Assembly: GCA_947449495.1 (NCBI GenBank)
Contig: CANFSB010000009.1
Span: 1-57,726 of the forward strand
Origin: Pseudomonadota bacterium
GTDB taxonomy: Bacteria; Pseudomonadota; Gammaproteobacteria; Steroidobacterales; Steroidobacteraceae
DNA length: 57,726 nt
Direction: 5' to 3'
The stretch's first letter is position 1, and every line of letters starts with the position of its first letter. A model generated the notes under the pieces. That model was not told the origin of the DNA. It saw only the letters and a list, made by a program, of their open reading frames with translations, and did no database searches. The translations under genes were made by a program, and so were the position numbers. This document shows, in pieces, positions 26,376-34,257 of this stretch.

Positions 26376-27575
26376 ATGGATCTTGGCAAATACGGACATC
26401 TGACCTACTCGACGCTGGTGCACCCTGGCGATACGTGGGAAGAAATGTGGGCCAGCCTCACCAACTATGTACCCAAGGTGAAGGCTCGGGTCTGCCCAGA
26501 CAAGCCATTTGGCGTGTCGCTGCGCATTTCCAATTCATCAGCCGAAACCCTGATCAACTCGCCGGAAGAGCGCAACAAGCTCAAGGCGTTCCTGGCGGAC
26601 AATGACCTCTACCTGTACACGGTCAATGCCTTTGTGTTCGGCCCGTTTAAGAACCAAATCGTTAAGGAAAAGGTTTACGAGCCGGATTGGCGCACAGAAG
26701 AGCGCTTGCGCTACTCGATGAATGTCGCAGACATCCTCGCAGAAGTCGGCGCACCCTTCGTCAACCCATCAATCCAGAGTCCGCCGCTAGGATTCAAGCC
26801 GCGCGTCACCGATGCCTCGGTCGTTGAGGCCTATGCGCACAACGTACGACGCATGGCAGCCCATCTGCACCGGCTGCGTGAGCGTACCGGACGCACGATT
26901 ACGCTGGCCCTCGAGCCAGAGCCCTATTGCTATCTGGAAACCACTGCCGAAACCGTTGAGTTCTTTACTAAGGTGCTGCGATCAGCGCAGTCGCTGCAGG
27001 CACTGGGCAAGGACCTTGGCATCAGTTCAGAGGAAGCCAGGGTCGTACTGCGTCGGCATGTCGGCACCGTTTACGACATCTGCCATCAAGCGGTCGAGTT
27101 CGAAGACATCACTGCCTCACTGCAAAGTCTCGTGGATAACGACGTTCCGGTATTCAAGTTGCAAGAAGCTGCAGCCATGCAAATGCCAAACGTGACGCGT
27201 GAAACCGTCGAAGAGCTGCGCAAGTGGTCAGACAGCGTCTACCTGACCCAAACCATCGAACGCCGGGACGGCAAGCTGACGCGCTTTCTCAACCTCGAAG
27301 ATGCCTTCGCGGCCTTTGAGAAAGATCCGACCGGTCATCGTGAGTGGCGCACCCACTACCATGTGCCGGTGTTTCTGGAATCACTGGGTGATCACTTCAA
27401 GACCACACGCTTTGCGATCGCCGAAGCACTGGCCTTTCACAAGGCCAACCCGCTCAGCAGCCAACTGGAAATCGAGACCTATACCTGGGACGTGCTGCCC
27501 GCACACCTTAAGACCGGCGACATCGTTGACTATGTGACGTTGGAGTTGGAATGGGTTCAGAGCCAACTCAAATGA
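26376..27575 (+). CDS. EboE-like xylose-isomerase-type TIM-barrel protein
   Basis: A 399-residue TIM-barrel protein. The N-terminal pattern GHLTYSTLVHPGDTWEEMWASLTNYVPKV, PDKPFGVSLRISNSSAETL, LYTVNAFVFGPF, VYEPDWRTEERLRYS and the later ALEPEPYCYLETTAE match what I recall of EboE, a protein of the eustigmatophyte/cyanobacterial ebo metabolite-transport clusters related to sugar isomerases. None of the other ebo genes is near. VYDICHQAVEFED and a distal THYHVPVF could give metal-binding His/Glu residues. It sits between two dehydrogenase genes in one operon and ends in an ATGA overlap with the next, so it probably isomerises or cleaves a pathway intermediate. Confidence 0.8.
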   Translation: MDLGKYGHLTYSTLVHPGDTWEEMWASLTNYVPKVKARVCPDKPFGVSLRISNSSAETLINSPEERNKLKAFLADNDLYLYTVNAFVFGPFKNQIVKEKVYEPDWRTEERLRYSMNVADILAEVGAPFVNPSIQSPPLGFKPRVTDASVVEAYAHNVRRMAAHLHRLRERTGRTITLALEPEPYCYLETTAETVEFFTKVLRSAQSLQALGKDLGISSEEARVVLRRHVGTVYDICHQAVEFEDITASLQSLVDNDVPVFKLQEAAAMQMPNVTRETVEELRKWSDSVYLTQTIERRDGKLTRFLNLEDAFAAFEKDPTGHREWRTHYHVPVFLESLGDHFKTTRFAIAEALAFHKANPLSSQLEIETYTWDVLPAHLKTGDIVDYVTLELEWVQSQLK

Positions 27576-28459
27576 AGTTGGGCTTCATCGGTTTGGGGCG
27601 CATGGGCTCCGGCATGGCTGGCCAACTGTTACGTGCCGGCTTTGCGCTGCAGGTCTTTGACCCGGACCTGCGACAGAGCGCGCGCATGGTCGAACAGGGT
27701 GCAACAGCAGCCAGCAGCCTCGGGGCGCTGGCACAGAGCGTCGATGTTCTGATCAGCATGCTCCCCAGCGATGAAGCGCTGCTTGAGGCCACCACTGCCG
27801 CAGGCGGCCTGGTCGACCAGTTGTTGCCTAAGTCGATCCACATGGTCTGCGGAACCCATAGCGTCGCCGCTGTGGCCCAACTGATTACGGCTCATCAGGC
27901 GGCGGGTCAGAAATTGGTGGCCTGCCCCGTCCTAGGTCGCCCGGACCTTGCTGCCACCGGCAAACTGGGCTTAGTACCCGGGGGCGACCCGGAACTGACA
28001 ACAGCTCTACAGCCTGTCTTTGCTGCCTTGGGTGACCGCGTGTTTCCTGCCGGTAATGACCCCCTTGCGGCCACCGCTATGAAGATCGCCAACAACTTTG
28101 TGCTTGGCTGCGCCATCGAAGCCATGGGCGAAGGTATGGCGATGGTGCGCAAATACGCAGTCGATCCAGTGGTTTTCCATCAGGTATTGGTCGGCGGGCT
28201 GTTCAACTGCACGGCCTACCAAGCCTATGGCGACCTGATTGCCAAACAGGACTGGGGCCGTGTGGGCGCGTCGGCAGTCATTGGACTCAAGGATGCAAAT
28301 TTGGCTATTGATGCTGCGGCAGCCGTCGACGTTAGATTGCCCAGCGCAGAGATCTGGCAACAGGGGCTGCAAGCAGCTATTGCCCGAGGCGAAAGCCAAC
28401 TCGACTGGTCTGTCATGGCGCGTGAGCAATTTCGCGCCGCCGGACTTGAGCAGGACTAA
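27572..28459 (+). CDS. 3-hydroxyisobutyrate-dehydrogenase-family oxidoreductase (first copy)
   Basis: A 295-residue beta-hydroxyacid dehydrogenase. I start at ATG 27572, which overlaps the previous TGA. The cofactor motif GFIGLGRMGSGMAGQLL is typical. The substrate-binding segment reads HMVCGTHSVAAV, where the family usually has D-x-ST, a notable change. The catalytic lysine is in TAMKIANNF, and KDANLAID follows. It is likely to oxidise or reduce a 3-hydroxyacid or aldehyde acid, but the altered substrate loop means the specificity may differ from known members. It is separated by five bases from the cupin gene. Confidence 0.9.
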   Translation: MKLGFIGLGRMGSGMAGQLLRAGFALQVFDPDLRQSARMVEQGATAASSLGALAQSVDVLISMLPSDEALLEATTAAGGLVDQLLPKSIHMVCGTHSVAAVAQLITAHQAAGQKLVACPVLGRPDLAATGKLGLVPGGDPELTTALQPVFAALGDRVFPAGNDPLAATAMKIANNFVLGCAIEAMGEGMAMVRKYAVDPVVFHQVLVGGLFNCTAYQAYGDLIAKQDWGRVGASAVIGLKDANLAIDAAAAVDVRLPSAEIWQQGLQAAIARGESQLDWSVMAREQFRAAGLEQD

Positions 28460-28464
28460 GCGCT

Positions 28465-28809
28465 ATGTTGTTTAAATCATTGAGCGAAGCGCTGCCCTAT
28501 CAGGCACCCAACCATACCGGTGTGGATTCGGTACGCCTGCTGGGCTTTGAAAACGGCGGTCCGCAGCATTTCTGGGTTGGCCACTCCATCGTGCAACCAG
28601 GCGGCTTTGCCGGTCCAGATAGCTCACCTCTGGAAAAGGTGTATGTGGTGCTCAGTGGCCACCTGGAGCTTCACGTCGATGGGCAGATTCGCCAGCTCGC
28701 ACCGATGGATTCCTGCCGCATCGCACCCAATGAAGAGCGACTGTTGCGCAATGCGACTGCCGAGCCCGCCACACTGCTGGTAGTGATGCCTTACAGCGTC
28801 ACGACCTGA
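28465..28809 (+). CDS. Small cupin-domain protein
   Basis: A 114-residue single-domain cupin. HFWVGHSIVQPGGFAGPDSSPLEKVYVVLSG is the first conserved motif, although the usual His pair is reduced (a His in VGHSI but D/S in the next positions). HVDGQIRQLAPMDSCRIAPNEERLLRN is the second. It may be a lyase, isomerase or ligand-sensing accessory of the operon. It is the last gene of the 25328-28809 operon and overlaps the convergent CobW-like gene by 19 bases. No specific function can be assigned. Confidence 0.82.
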   Translation: MLFKSLSEALPYQAPNHTGVDSVRLLGFENGGPQHFWVGHSIVQPGGFAGPDSSPLEKVYVVLSGHLELHVDGQIRQLAPMDSCRIAPNEERLLRNATAEPATLLVVMPYSVTT

Positions 28810-29909
28810 GTTACTTTTGCCGCAACCTGCGGCGCGTTCAATCTTGCTTTGGCTGTGCGGGACGCAATGCGTTCCAGCAGCTCTATCATCTCGATGACGG
28901 CATCTCTGGCGATGCCTTGAGCGATGAACACCACGCGTGTACGCGTATCGGCATCGGGCCAGGCGTCGAGCCAAGTGAGGTTGTGCAGCAGATGCTGAGC
29001 GCCCTGCACCAGCGCCGGGCGACCGGGCTCGTCGGCAATGTTAACCAAGCCTTTGACGCGCAGCAGGTTGGGCCCCAGATTGTTTTCCAGTGCGGCAAGC
29101 AACAGGTGCAAGGCTTCGCGCTCCATCGGCTGCTCTTTCACAAAGCAAAACGAGGCGATGTCCTGCAGATGGACAGCCGCTGAATGCGAACTGTGATCGT
29201 GGTCATGGTCGTGTGAATCACACCCATAGGCTTCGGCATTGAGCCAGGCCAAGGCCTGCTCACTGCTGCAAAAAGGATCATGCCCGGCCGCATGCAACAG
29301 CGTCAGCAACGCGGCATCGTCCTCTGGCACCGCCTCAATAACAGCCGCAGGATTCACAGTGCGCAAGGTCGCACGCACCACAGCCAGACCATCTGTTTGA
29401 GATTGCAAATCAAGCTTGGTGACCACGATATGATCCGCCATGGCCAACTGTCGAACGGCTTCATCGTGCCGCGACAAAGTCCCCGGACCATTAACCGCAT
29501 CATAGGTGGCGACCACCCGCGCCAGCTTGAAGTGGGCCTCTAGCGAGGGCTCTGACAACAGGGCCTGAAGAATGGGGGCAGGATCTGCCAAACCGGAGGT
29601 CTCGATGACCACGTGCTCAAACGCCGCGACTCTCCCGGCAGTGCGCGCACGATGCAGTTCGCTAAGTGTTTCCAGCAAATCACCGCGAACGGTGCAGCAC
29701 ATGCAGCCGTTTTCAAGGACCACGATGTTGTCATTGCTGGACGCCACCAGCGAATGATCGAGACTGACCTCACCAAACTCGTTAATGATGACAACGGTAC
29801 GCGCCATGCCGCCATGTCGCACCGCCCTGGACAGCAGTGTCGTCTTACCACTACCCAGAAAACCGGTGAGCAAGGTCACCGGTACGCGAGTGTCGATGTG
29901 ATCGGGCAC
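28791..29909 (-). CDS. COG0523 (CobW/ZNG-type) GTP-binding metallochaperone
   Basis: A 372-residue G3E-family GTPase that hands metal ions to target enzymes. It has the Walker A GFLGSGKT (16-23), the metal-binding ENGCMCC (CXCC, Cys69/71/72), IETSGLADPAPI, TKLDLQ, and a His/Asp-rich loop HDHDHDHSSH before the CobW C-terminal domain. The start is GTG at 29909. It is the downstream neighbour of the M24 hydrolase gene (18 bases), so the likely client is that enzyme or the EboE-like protein. Metal identity (Zn, Co or other) is not fixed by the sequence. Confidence 0.93.
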   Translation of the reverse strand: MPDHIDTRVPVTLLTGFLGSGKTTLLSRAVRHGGMARTVVIINEFGEVSLDHSLVASSNDNIVVLENGCMCCTVRGDLLETLSELHRARTAGRVAAFEHVVIETSGLADPAPILQALLSEPSLEAHFKLARVVATYDAVNGPGTLSRHDEAVRQLAMADHIVVTKLDLQSQTDGLAVVRATLRTVNPAAVIEAVPEDDAALLTLLHAAGHDPFCSSEQALAWLNAEAYGCDSHDHDHDHSSHSAAVHLQDIASFCFVKEQPMEREALHLLLAALENNLGPNLLRVKGLVNIADEPGRPALVQGAQHLLHNLTWLDAWPDADTRTRVVFIAQGIARDAVIEMIELLERIASRTAKARLNAPQVAAKVTQVVTL

Positions 29910-29927
29910 GGGAGCGTTCTACCTTTT

Positions 29928-31181
29928 CTAGAAAACCTCGCAACCCGGCAGACCGCAACTGATCAGCCGGTCTGAAGGGAAGTTGGTGATGATCTCACAG
30001 CCATCCTTGGTGACCACGACCTCTTCTTCAATGCGCGCTGCGCCCGAGCCGTCGGATGCGCCGCACCAGGTCTCCAGCGCAAACACCATGCCCTCCTTAA
30101 GCGGCTGAGTCTGGCCTTTGTAACGCTTGGAGAAGATGGGACGTTCCCACAGCGACAAGCCCACGCCATGGCCGTACTGCAACAAGAAGGCCTCAGCCTC
30201 ATCTTTGTAGCCAAACTCCTGTGCATCCGGCCACACCTGCGCCACTTCATCGGGCGTGACGCCGGGGCGGATCATGTCGATAGACGCACTGATCCACTTC
30301 GACGCCTTTTCATAAGCTTCTATCTGATAGCGATTGGGTTCGCCGCATATGAAAGTACGGTAGTAGCAAGTCCGGTAGCCGTTGAACGAATGCATGATGT
30401 CAAGAAACACCATGTCACCGGGTTGGATGATGCGATCCGAGAAGGTGTGCGAATGCGGACGTCCGCGCGATCCCGATACGGAGTTCACGCATTCAACACG
30501 CTCTGACCCCAAGCGAAATAGCCGGTCATGGGCGATGGCTACCAACTCGTTTTCACGGGTGCCGGGACGTACTGCCTTGATGATATCGACATAGGTGGCA
30601 TCGACCATGGCAGAGGCCACTTTGAGCAACTCGATCTCATCGGGCGTCTTGATCTCACGCGCGTCCAGCAAGGCTTGCTGGCCATCAACGATCTCTATGC
30701 CCTCGGCCTCAAGCGCACGCAACATAGGCAATTCCATGATGTCGATGCCGATCGGCTGTTTGTCGATGCCGTAGTGCACGAGCGCTTTTTTAATCTGTTT
30801 GGCAAAGCTGCTCTCAACCTTCATGGATGGCCGCAGCGCACCCTGCATCGTTGAAATCGGCGCAGCCACATTGTCCGCAATCCAAGGCGAGGCGATGCGC
30901 TTGGAGGGCGCGGCCGGATCCCACAGGTAAGGGGGGCCCTCGACAGGGCACAGCGTATAGCGCATGAACTTGTCGCGCGCCCATTCGCCGATGTGAGTAC
31001 CGGTCACATAGCGGATGTTGTCGAAGTTGAAACAGATAACGCCACCGAGACCGGCAGCTTTGATCGCCGCTTGAGCGCGGCCCAGTCGCTCGCGCCGTAA
31101 GCGCTCGTAATTGATGCCACCCTCCCAATCCGTGGCCATGGTTCCGTAGTTGGCAGTGACGTGGGGGCGGTTGTATTTCAT
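29928..31181 (-). CDS. M24-family (Xaa-Pro peptidase/creatinase fold) hydrolase or lyase
   Basis: A 417-residue pita-bread-fold enzyme with the two-domain layout of creatinase, prolidase and DddP-type proteins. The C-terminal ligands read D261 (FLDIMHS), H338 (YGHGVGLSLWE), E370 (FALETWCG) and E385 (RIEEEVVV). At the position of the second canonical Asp the sequence is GYRTCYYRTF, giving Cys272. That suggests a mononuclear or altered metal site, as in non-peptidase members. Peptidase activity is therefore doubtful; a C-N or C-S bond-cleaving catabolic role is plausible. It is followed by the metallochaperone gene and is divergent from the second 3-hydroxyacid dehydrogenase. Confidence 0.85.
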   Translation of the reverse strand: MKYNRPHVTANYGTMATDWEGGINYERLRRERLGRAQAAIKAAGLGGVICFNFDNIRYVTGTHIGEWARDKFMRYTLCPVEGPPYLWDPAAPSKRIASPWIADNVAAPISTMQGALRPSMKVESSFAKQIKKALVHYGIDKQPIGIDIMELPMLRALEAEGIEIVDGQQALLDAREIKTPDEIELLKVASAMVDATYVDIIKAVRPGTRENELVAIAHDRLFRLGSERVECVNSVSGSRGRPHSHTFSDRIIQPGDMVFLDIMHSFNGYRTCYYRTFICGEPNRYQIEAYEKASKWISASIDMIRPGVTPDEVAQVWPDAQEFGYKDEAEAFLLQYGHGVGLSLWERPIFSKRYKGQTQPLKEGMVFALETWCGASDGSGAARIEEEVVVTKDGCEIITNFPSDRLISCGLPGCEVF

Positions 31182-31255
31182 GACGTAGAGTCACTCCAGG
31201 CAGGGCGTAAGATGAGAAAGAAGCCTAAGCCCTAAAATTATCTTTTTTTTATGTA

Positions 31256-31270
31256 TTTTTATCAACTTTA
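31256..31270. promoter_or_regulatory. AT-rich motif, candidate GntR operator (site 2)
   Basis: TTTTTATCAACTTTA, 14 of 15 identical to 25223-25237, lies in the divergent gap between the M24 gene and the dehydrogenase at 31302. It is followed by AGCGATATT, whose reverse complement appears in the inverted repeat at 11507-11537. Confidence 0.5.
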
Positions 31271-31301
31271 GCGATATTTTAAGAAATTGAAGGGAGCCCG
31301 T

Positions 31302-32219
31302 ATGAGTACAAAGCTGGAGCGTGTTGGCTGGATAGGCGCCGGGCGCATGGGCTACCCGATGGCAGAGCGCCTGCTCGATGCTCAGGTGCCGGTCACTATT
31401 TGGAACCGTACACGTAGCAAAGCAGAACCACTGGCCACCAAAGGGGCACACATCGCCTCAGCAGTGGCCGAATTGGCAAGCCTCGACGTAGTGTTTTGCA
31501 TCCTCGCGACTGCTGCAGATCTGGAGTCGGTTCTGTTTGGCGATCAGGGACTGCTTAGTGGCCCACAGCAGCCTTCGGTCATCGTCGACTGCTCAACGAT
31601 TGGCCTCGGAGAATCTGCAGCAATACGCAGCAAGCTCAGCGCAAAGGGCATCGCATTCATCGCAGCGCCAGTCAGCGGCAATGGCAAGGTTGTTGCCTCA
31701 GGGCAGCTGTCCGCCATTCTCTCCGGACCAGCAGCTGCCTTTGAAAAAGCGCAGCCCAATATGCAGATCATCGCAGCCAAGGGCGTGTCGTATGCCGGTG
31801 AAGGCGACGTGGCCCGCATCTGCAAGATCGCCCATAACGTCATGCTAGGCATCGTCGCGCAGGCGCTTTACGAGACGACCTTGCTGGCGCAGCAGGCCGG
31901 CGTACCGCGCAGTGCTTTTCTGGAGTTCCTGAACAACAGCGTGATGGGCTCTTTGTTCACTCGCTACAAAACGCCCAGCTTGGTCAATCTGGACTGGACG
32001 CCGACGTTTACCAGCACACTGCTGCGCAAAGATCTCGACTTGGGTTTGCAACTAGCCCACGGCATGCAATTGCCCTTGCCGATCACCGCAGCGACTCGCG
32101 AACTGGTTCAAGCTCACATCGGCTTGGGTCATGGCGAACTGGACTTCGCCTCGATGCTGCAGACGATGGCGAGTTTTGCCGGGCTTAGCTTGCACAGCGA
32201 AAACAACAGCCAAACCTAA
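31302..32219 (+). CDS. 3-hydroxyisobutyrate-dehydrogenase-family oxidoreductase (second copy)
   Basis: A 305-residue beta-hydroxyacid dehydrogenase. ATG 31302 follows AAGGGAG. It has VGWIGAGRMGYPMAERLL, the canonical VIVDCSTIGLG substrate loop (unlike the first copy), PVSGNGKVVASGQL and the catalytic lysine in ARICKIAHNVML. It probably catalyses NAD(P)-linked oxidation of a 3-hydroxyacid feeding the dehydrogenase complex 55 bases downstream. It is divergent from the M24 gene, with an AT-rich motif shared with the gntR operator region between them. Confidence 0.92.
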   Translation: MSTKLERVGWIGAGRMGYPMAERLLDAQVPVTIWNRTRSKAEPLATKGAHIASAVAELASLDVVFCILATAADLESVLFGDQGLLSGPQQPSVIVDCSTIGLGESAAIRSKLSAKGIAFIAAPVSGNGKVVASGQLSAILSGPAAAFEKAQPNMQIIAAKGVSYAGEGDVARICKIAHNVMLGIVAQALYETTLLAQQAGVPRSAFLEFLNNSVMGSLFTRYKTPSLVNLDWTPTFTSTLLRKDLDLGLQLAHGMQLPLPITAATRELVQAHIGLGHGELDFASMLQTMASFAGLSLHSENNSQT

Positions 32220-32273
32220 GCCACTGAGCGATTCATCTTTCTTGCAACCTTAAGCCTCAGCTTGTGAAACTGT

Positions 32274-33278
32274 ATGAGCAAAAAAATATCACCTGACGAT
32301 ATCTCCGCAGAAGTTCGGCTTGAGCTCTATCGCACGCAAGTGCGCCTACGTGAAGCAGAGCAACGCGCCTTCGATCTCTTTCTGCAGAATCTGGTCAAAG
32401 GCACCAGCCACCTGTCGCTGGGCCAAGAGGCCATCGCCGCCGGCTTCGCAGTTGCAATGCAGAAAGGGGATCTGAGCTTCTGCACTTACCGCGGTCACGC
32501 GCACACGCTGGCACGTGGCGTTCCAGTTGAAAAAGTACTGGGCGAACTCATGTCGCGTGATAACGGACTGATGCGCGGCAAGGGCGGCTCCATGCATCTG
32601 ACCTCGGTCGAGCATGGCGTCATGGGCTCTTACGCCATCATCGGCGCACACCTGCCCATCGCCTGCGGCGCCGCTTGGCGTGCCCAGTATCGCGGCGACA
32701 GCGACGTCTCCGTGTGCTTCTTCGGCGACGGCACCACCAACATTGGCGCGTTCCATGAGGCGCTTAACTTTGCTGCCATTTGGAAATTACCGGTGGTTTT
32801 CGTGTGCGAAAACAATCTGTACATGGAATACACGCCCATCGCGGATGTCACGGCCGTGGAACACCCTGCCGCTGACCGTGCAGCGGCCTACGGACTAGAG
32901 CGCATCATCATTGACGGCAATGATGCTGACGAAGTTCTGCGTACAGCACGCAGCGCCTACGAGCGCGCAAGACGTGGCGATGGCCCCTCGCTCATCGAGG
33001 CCATGACCTACAGACACTCTGGTCACAGTCGCGCCGACCCGGCCAAGTACCGCCCTGAGGGCGAACTGGAGCGTTGGAAAGAGCGCGATCCCATCAAGAT
33101 GTACCGTGCCAGGCTGCTCAATCTCGGTGTCAGCGAGACGGTGCTCAACGCGATCGAGCAAGAAATCAAGGACGAGATCGAGGCTGCAACAGTGGCCTGC
33201 AAGGCTGCACCGCCTCCCTCGACAGACATCATCTTTACCGACGTTTATGCGGATGGAGGCTGGGCGTGGCGGAACTAA
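32274..33278 (+). CDS. Thiamine-diphosphate-dependent dehydrogenase E1 alpha subunit (AcoA-like)
   Basis: A 334-residue E1alpha of the acetoin/pyruvate/branched-chain 2-oxoacid dehydrogenase group. It shows SLGQEAIAAGFAVAM, YRGHAHTLARG, GKGGSMHLT and the ThDP motif GDGTTN (151-156) to ENN (179-181), then YRHSGHSRADPAKYR. The split alpha/beta form and the size match AcoA or PdhA. It decarboxylates a 2-oxoacid, or oxidises acetoin, passing an acyl group to the E2 lipoyl arm. The next gene overlaps its end by 13 bases, so alpha and beta are made together. Confidence 0.92.
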   Translation: MSKKISPDDISAEVRLELYRTQVRLREAEQRAFDLFLQNLVKGTSHLSLGQEAIAAGFAVAMQKGDLSFCTYRGHAHTLARGVPVEKVLGELMSRDNGLMRGKGGSMHLTSVEHGVMGSYAIIGAHLPIACGAAWRAQYRGDSDVSVCFFGDGTTNIGAFHEALNFAAIWKLPVVFVCENNLYMEYTPIADVTAVEHPAADRAAAYGLERIIIDGNDADEVLRTARSAYERARRGDGPSLIEAMTYRHSGHSRADPAKYRPEGELERWKERDPIKMYRARLLNLGVSETVLNAIEQEIKDEIEAATVACKAAPPPSTDIIFTDVYADGGWAWRN

Positions 33279-34246
33279 CCTATCGTGACGCGGTAGCCCG
33301 CGGCATCGCCCAAGAAATGGCTCGTGATCCCGACGTTGTGCTCATTGGCGAAGACATCGCCAAAGCCGGCGGCGTATTCAAGGCCACAGTTGGACTGTAC
33401 GAGCAGTTCGGTCCACGACGTGTGCGAGACACGCCCATCTCAGAGCAGGCGATACTCGGCGCTGCCATGGGTGCTGCCATGACCGGTCTTAAGCCCATCG
33501 CAGAGATCATGTTTGCCGACTTTGCGGCGGTCTGCTGGGACTACTTTGCCAACGAGTTTCCCAAGAGCCGCTACATGACCAATGGCCAGGTCAAGACACC
33601 GCTGGTCGTACGTCTGGGTAACGGCGGTGGCGCCCGCTTTGGTGCCCAGCACAGCCAGAGCGTTGAGAACTGGTGCATGATGATTCCCGGTCTCAAGGTC
33701 GTTGTGCCCTCCAGTCCGGTTGACGTCATCGGACTGATGGCCGCTGCGGTACGTGACCCGGATCCGGTCATTTTTCTGGAGCACAAATCGCTCTACGCCA
33801 CCAAGGGCGAAGTCCCCGATGGCGAAATCGTCGACACACTGGGCACCGCCAAGATTCTGCGCCATGGAAAAGACGCAACGATACTGGCGCTGGCCCTGAT
33901 GGTCCCCCGTGCGCTAGAGGCGGCCAATCGCTTGCACGCTGAACATGGCATCGACTGCGAAGTCATAGACGTTCGCTCGCTGGTTCCCTTAGACACTCAG
34001 ACCATCTTGGCGTCGGTAGCCCGTACACACCGCGTGTTTACGGTCGAAGAAAACCCTCGTCTGTGCGGCTGGGGTGCGGAGCTCATGTCGATCATCGCCG
34101 ACGAGGCCTTTTACGACCTCGATGGCCCGCTGGTTCGCATCACGACACCGCATATTCCACTGCCGGCTGCAGACGTGCTGGAAGACTTGGTTATTCCCTC
34201 TTCTGCACGCATCGTCGAGACGGTGTTGCGCACCTTGTCCAACTAG
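33266..34246 (+). CDS. Thiamine-diphosphate-dependent dehydrogenase E1 beta subunit (AcoB-like)
   Basis: A 326-residue E1beta. The start is GTG 33266 with GGAGG seven bases upstream, inside the end of E1alpha. Conserved segments are VLIGEDIAKAGGVFKAT, RVRDTPISEQAILGAAMGAAMTG, FADFAAVCWDYFANE, RLGNGGGARFGAQHSQS, PSSPVDVIGLMAAAV and VIDVRSLVPLDTQTI. It pairs with E1alpha to form the heterotetramer. It ends 12 bases before E2, giving an E1alpha-E1beta-E2 operon. Whether the substrate is acetoin or a 2-oxoacid cannot be told from motifs alone. Confidence 0.92.
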   Translation: MAELTYRDAVARGIAQEMARDPDVVLIGEDIAKAGGVFKATVGLYEQFGPRRVRDTPISEQAILGAAMGAAMTGLKPIAEIMFADFAAVCWDYFANEFPKSRYMTNGQVKTPLVVRLGNGGGARFGAQHSQSVENWCMMIPGLKVVVPSSPVDVIGLMAAAVRDPDPVIFLEHKSLYATKGEVPDGEIVDTLGTAKILRHGKDATILALALMVPRALEAANRLHAEHGIDCEVIDVRSLVPLDTQTILASVARTHRVFTVEENPRLCGWGAELMSIIADEAFYDLDGPLVRITTPHIPLPAADVLEDLVIPSSARIVETVLRTLSN

Positions 34247-34257
34247 GCAGCACGCAT

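Noticed and set aside
29928-31181. DMSP lyase DddP
   Set aside because: It shares the M24 fold and some ligands, but the second Asp is replaced by Cys and DddP-specific flanks are missing, so I keep the general M24 call.
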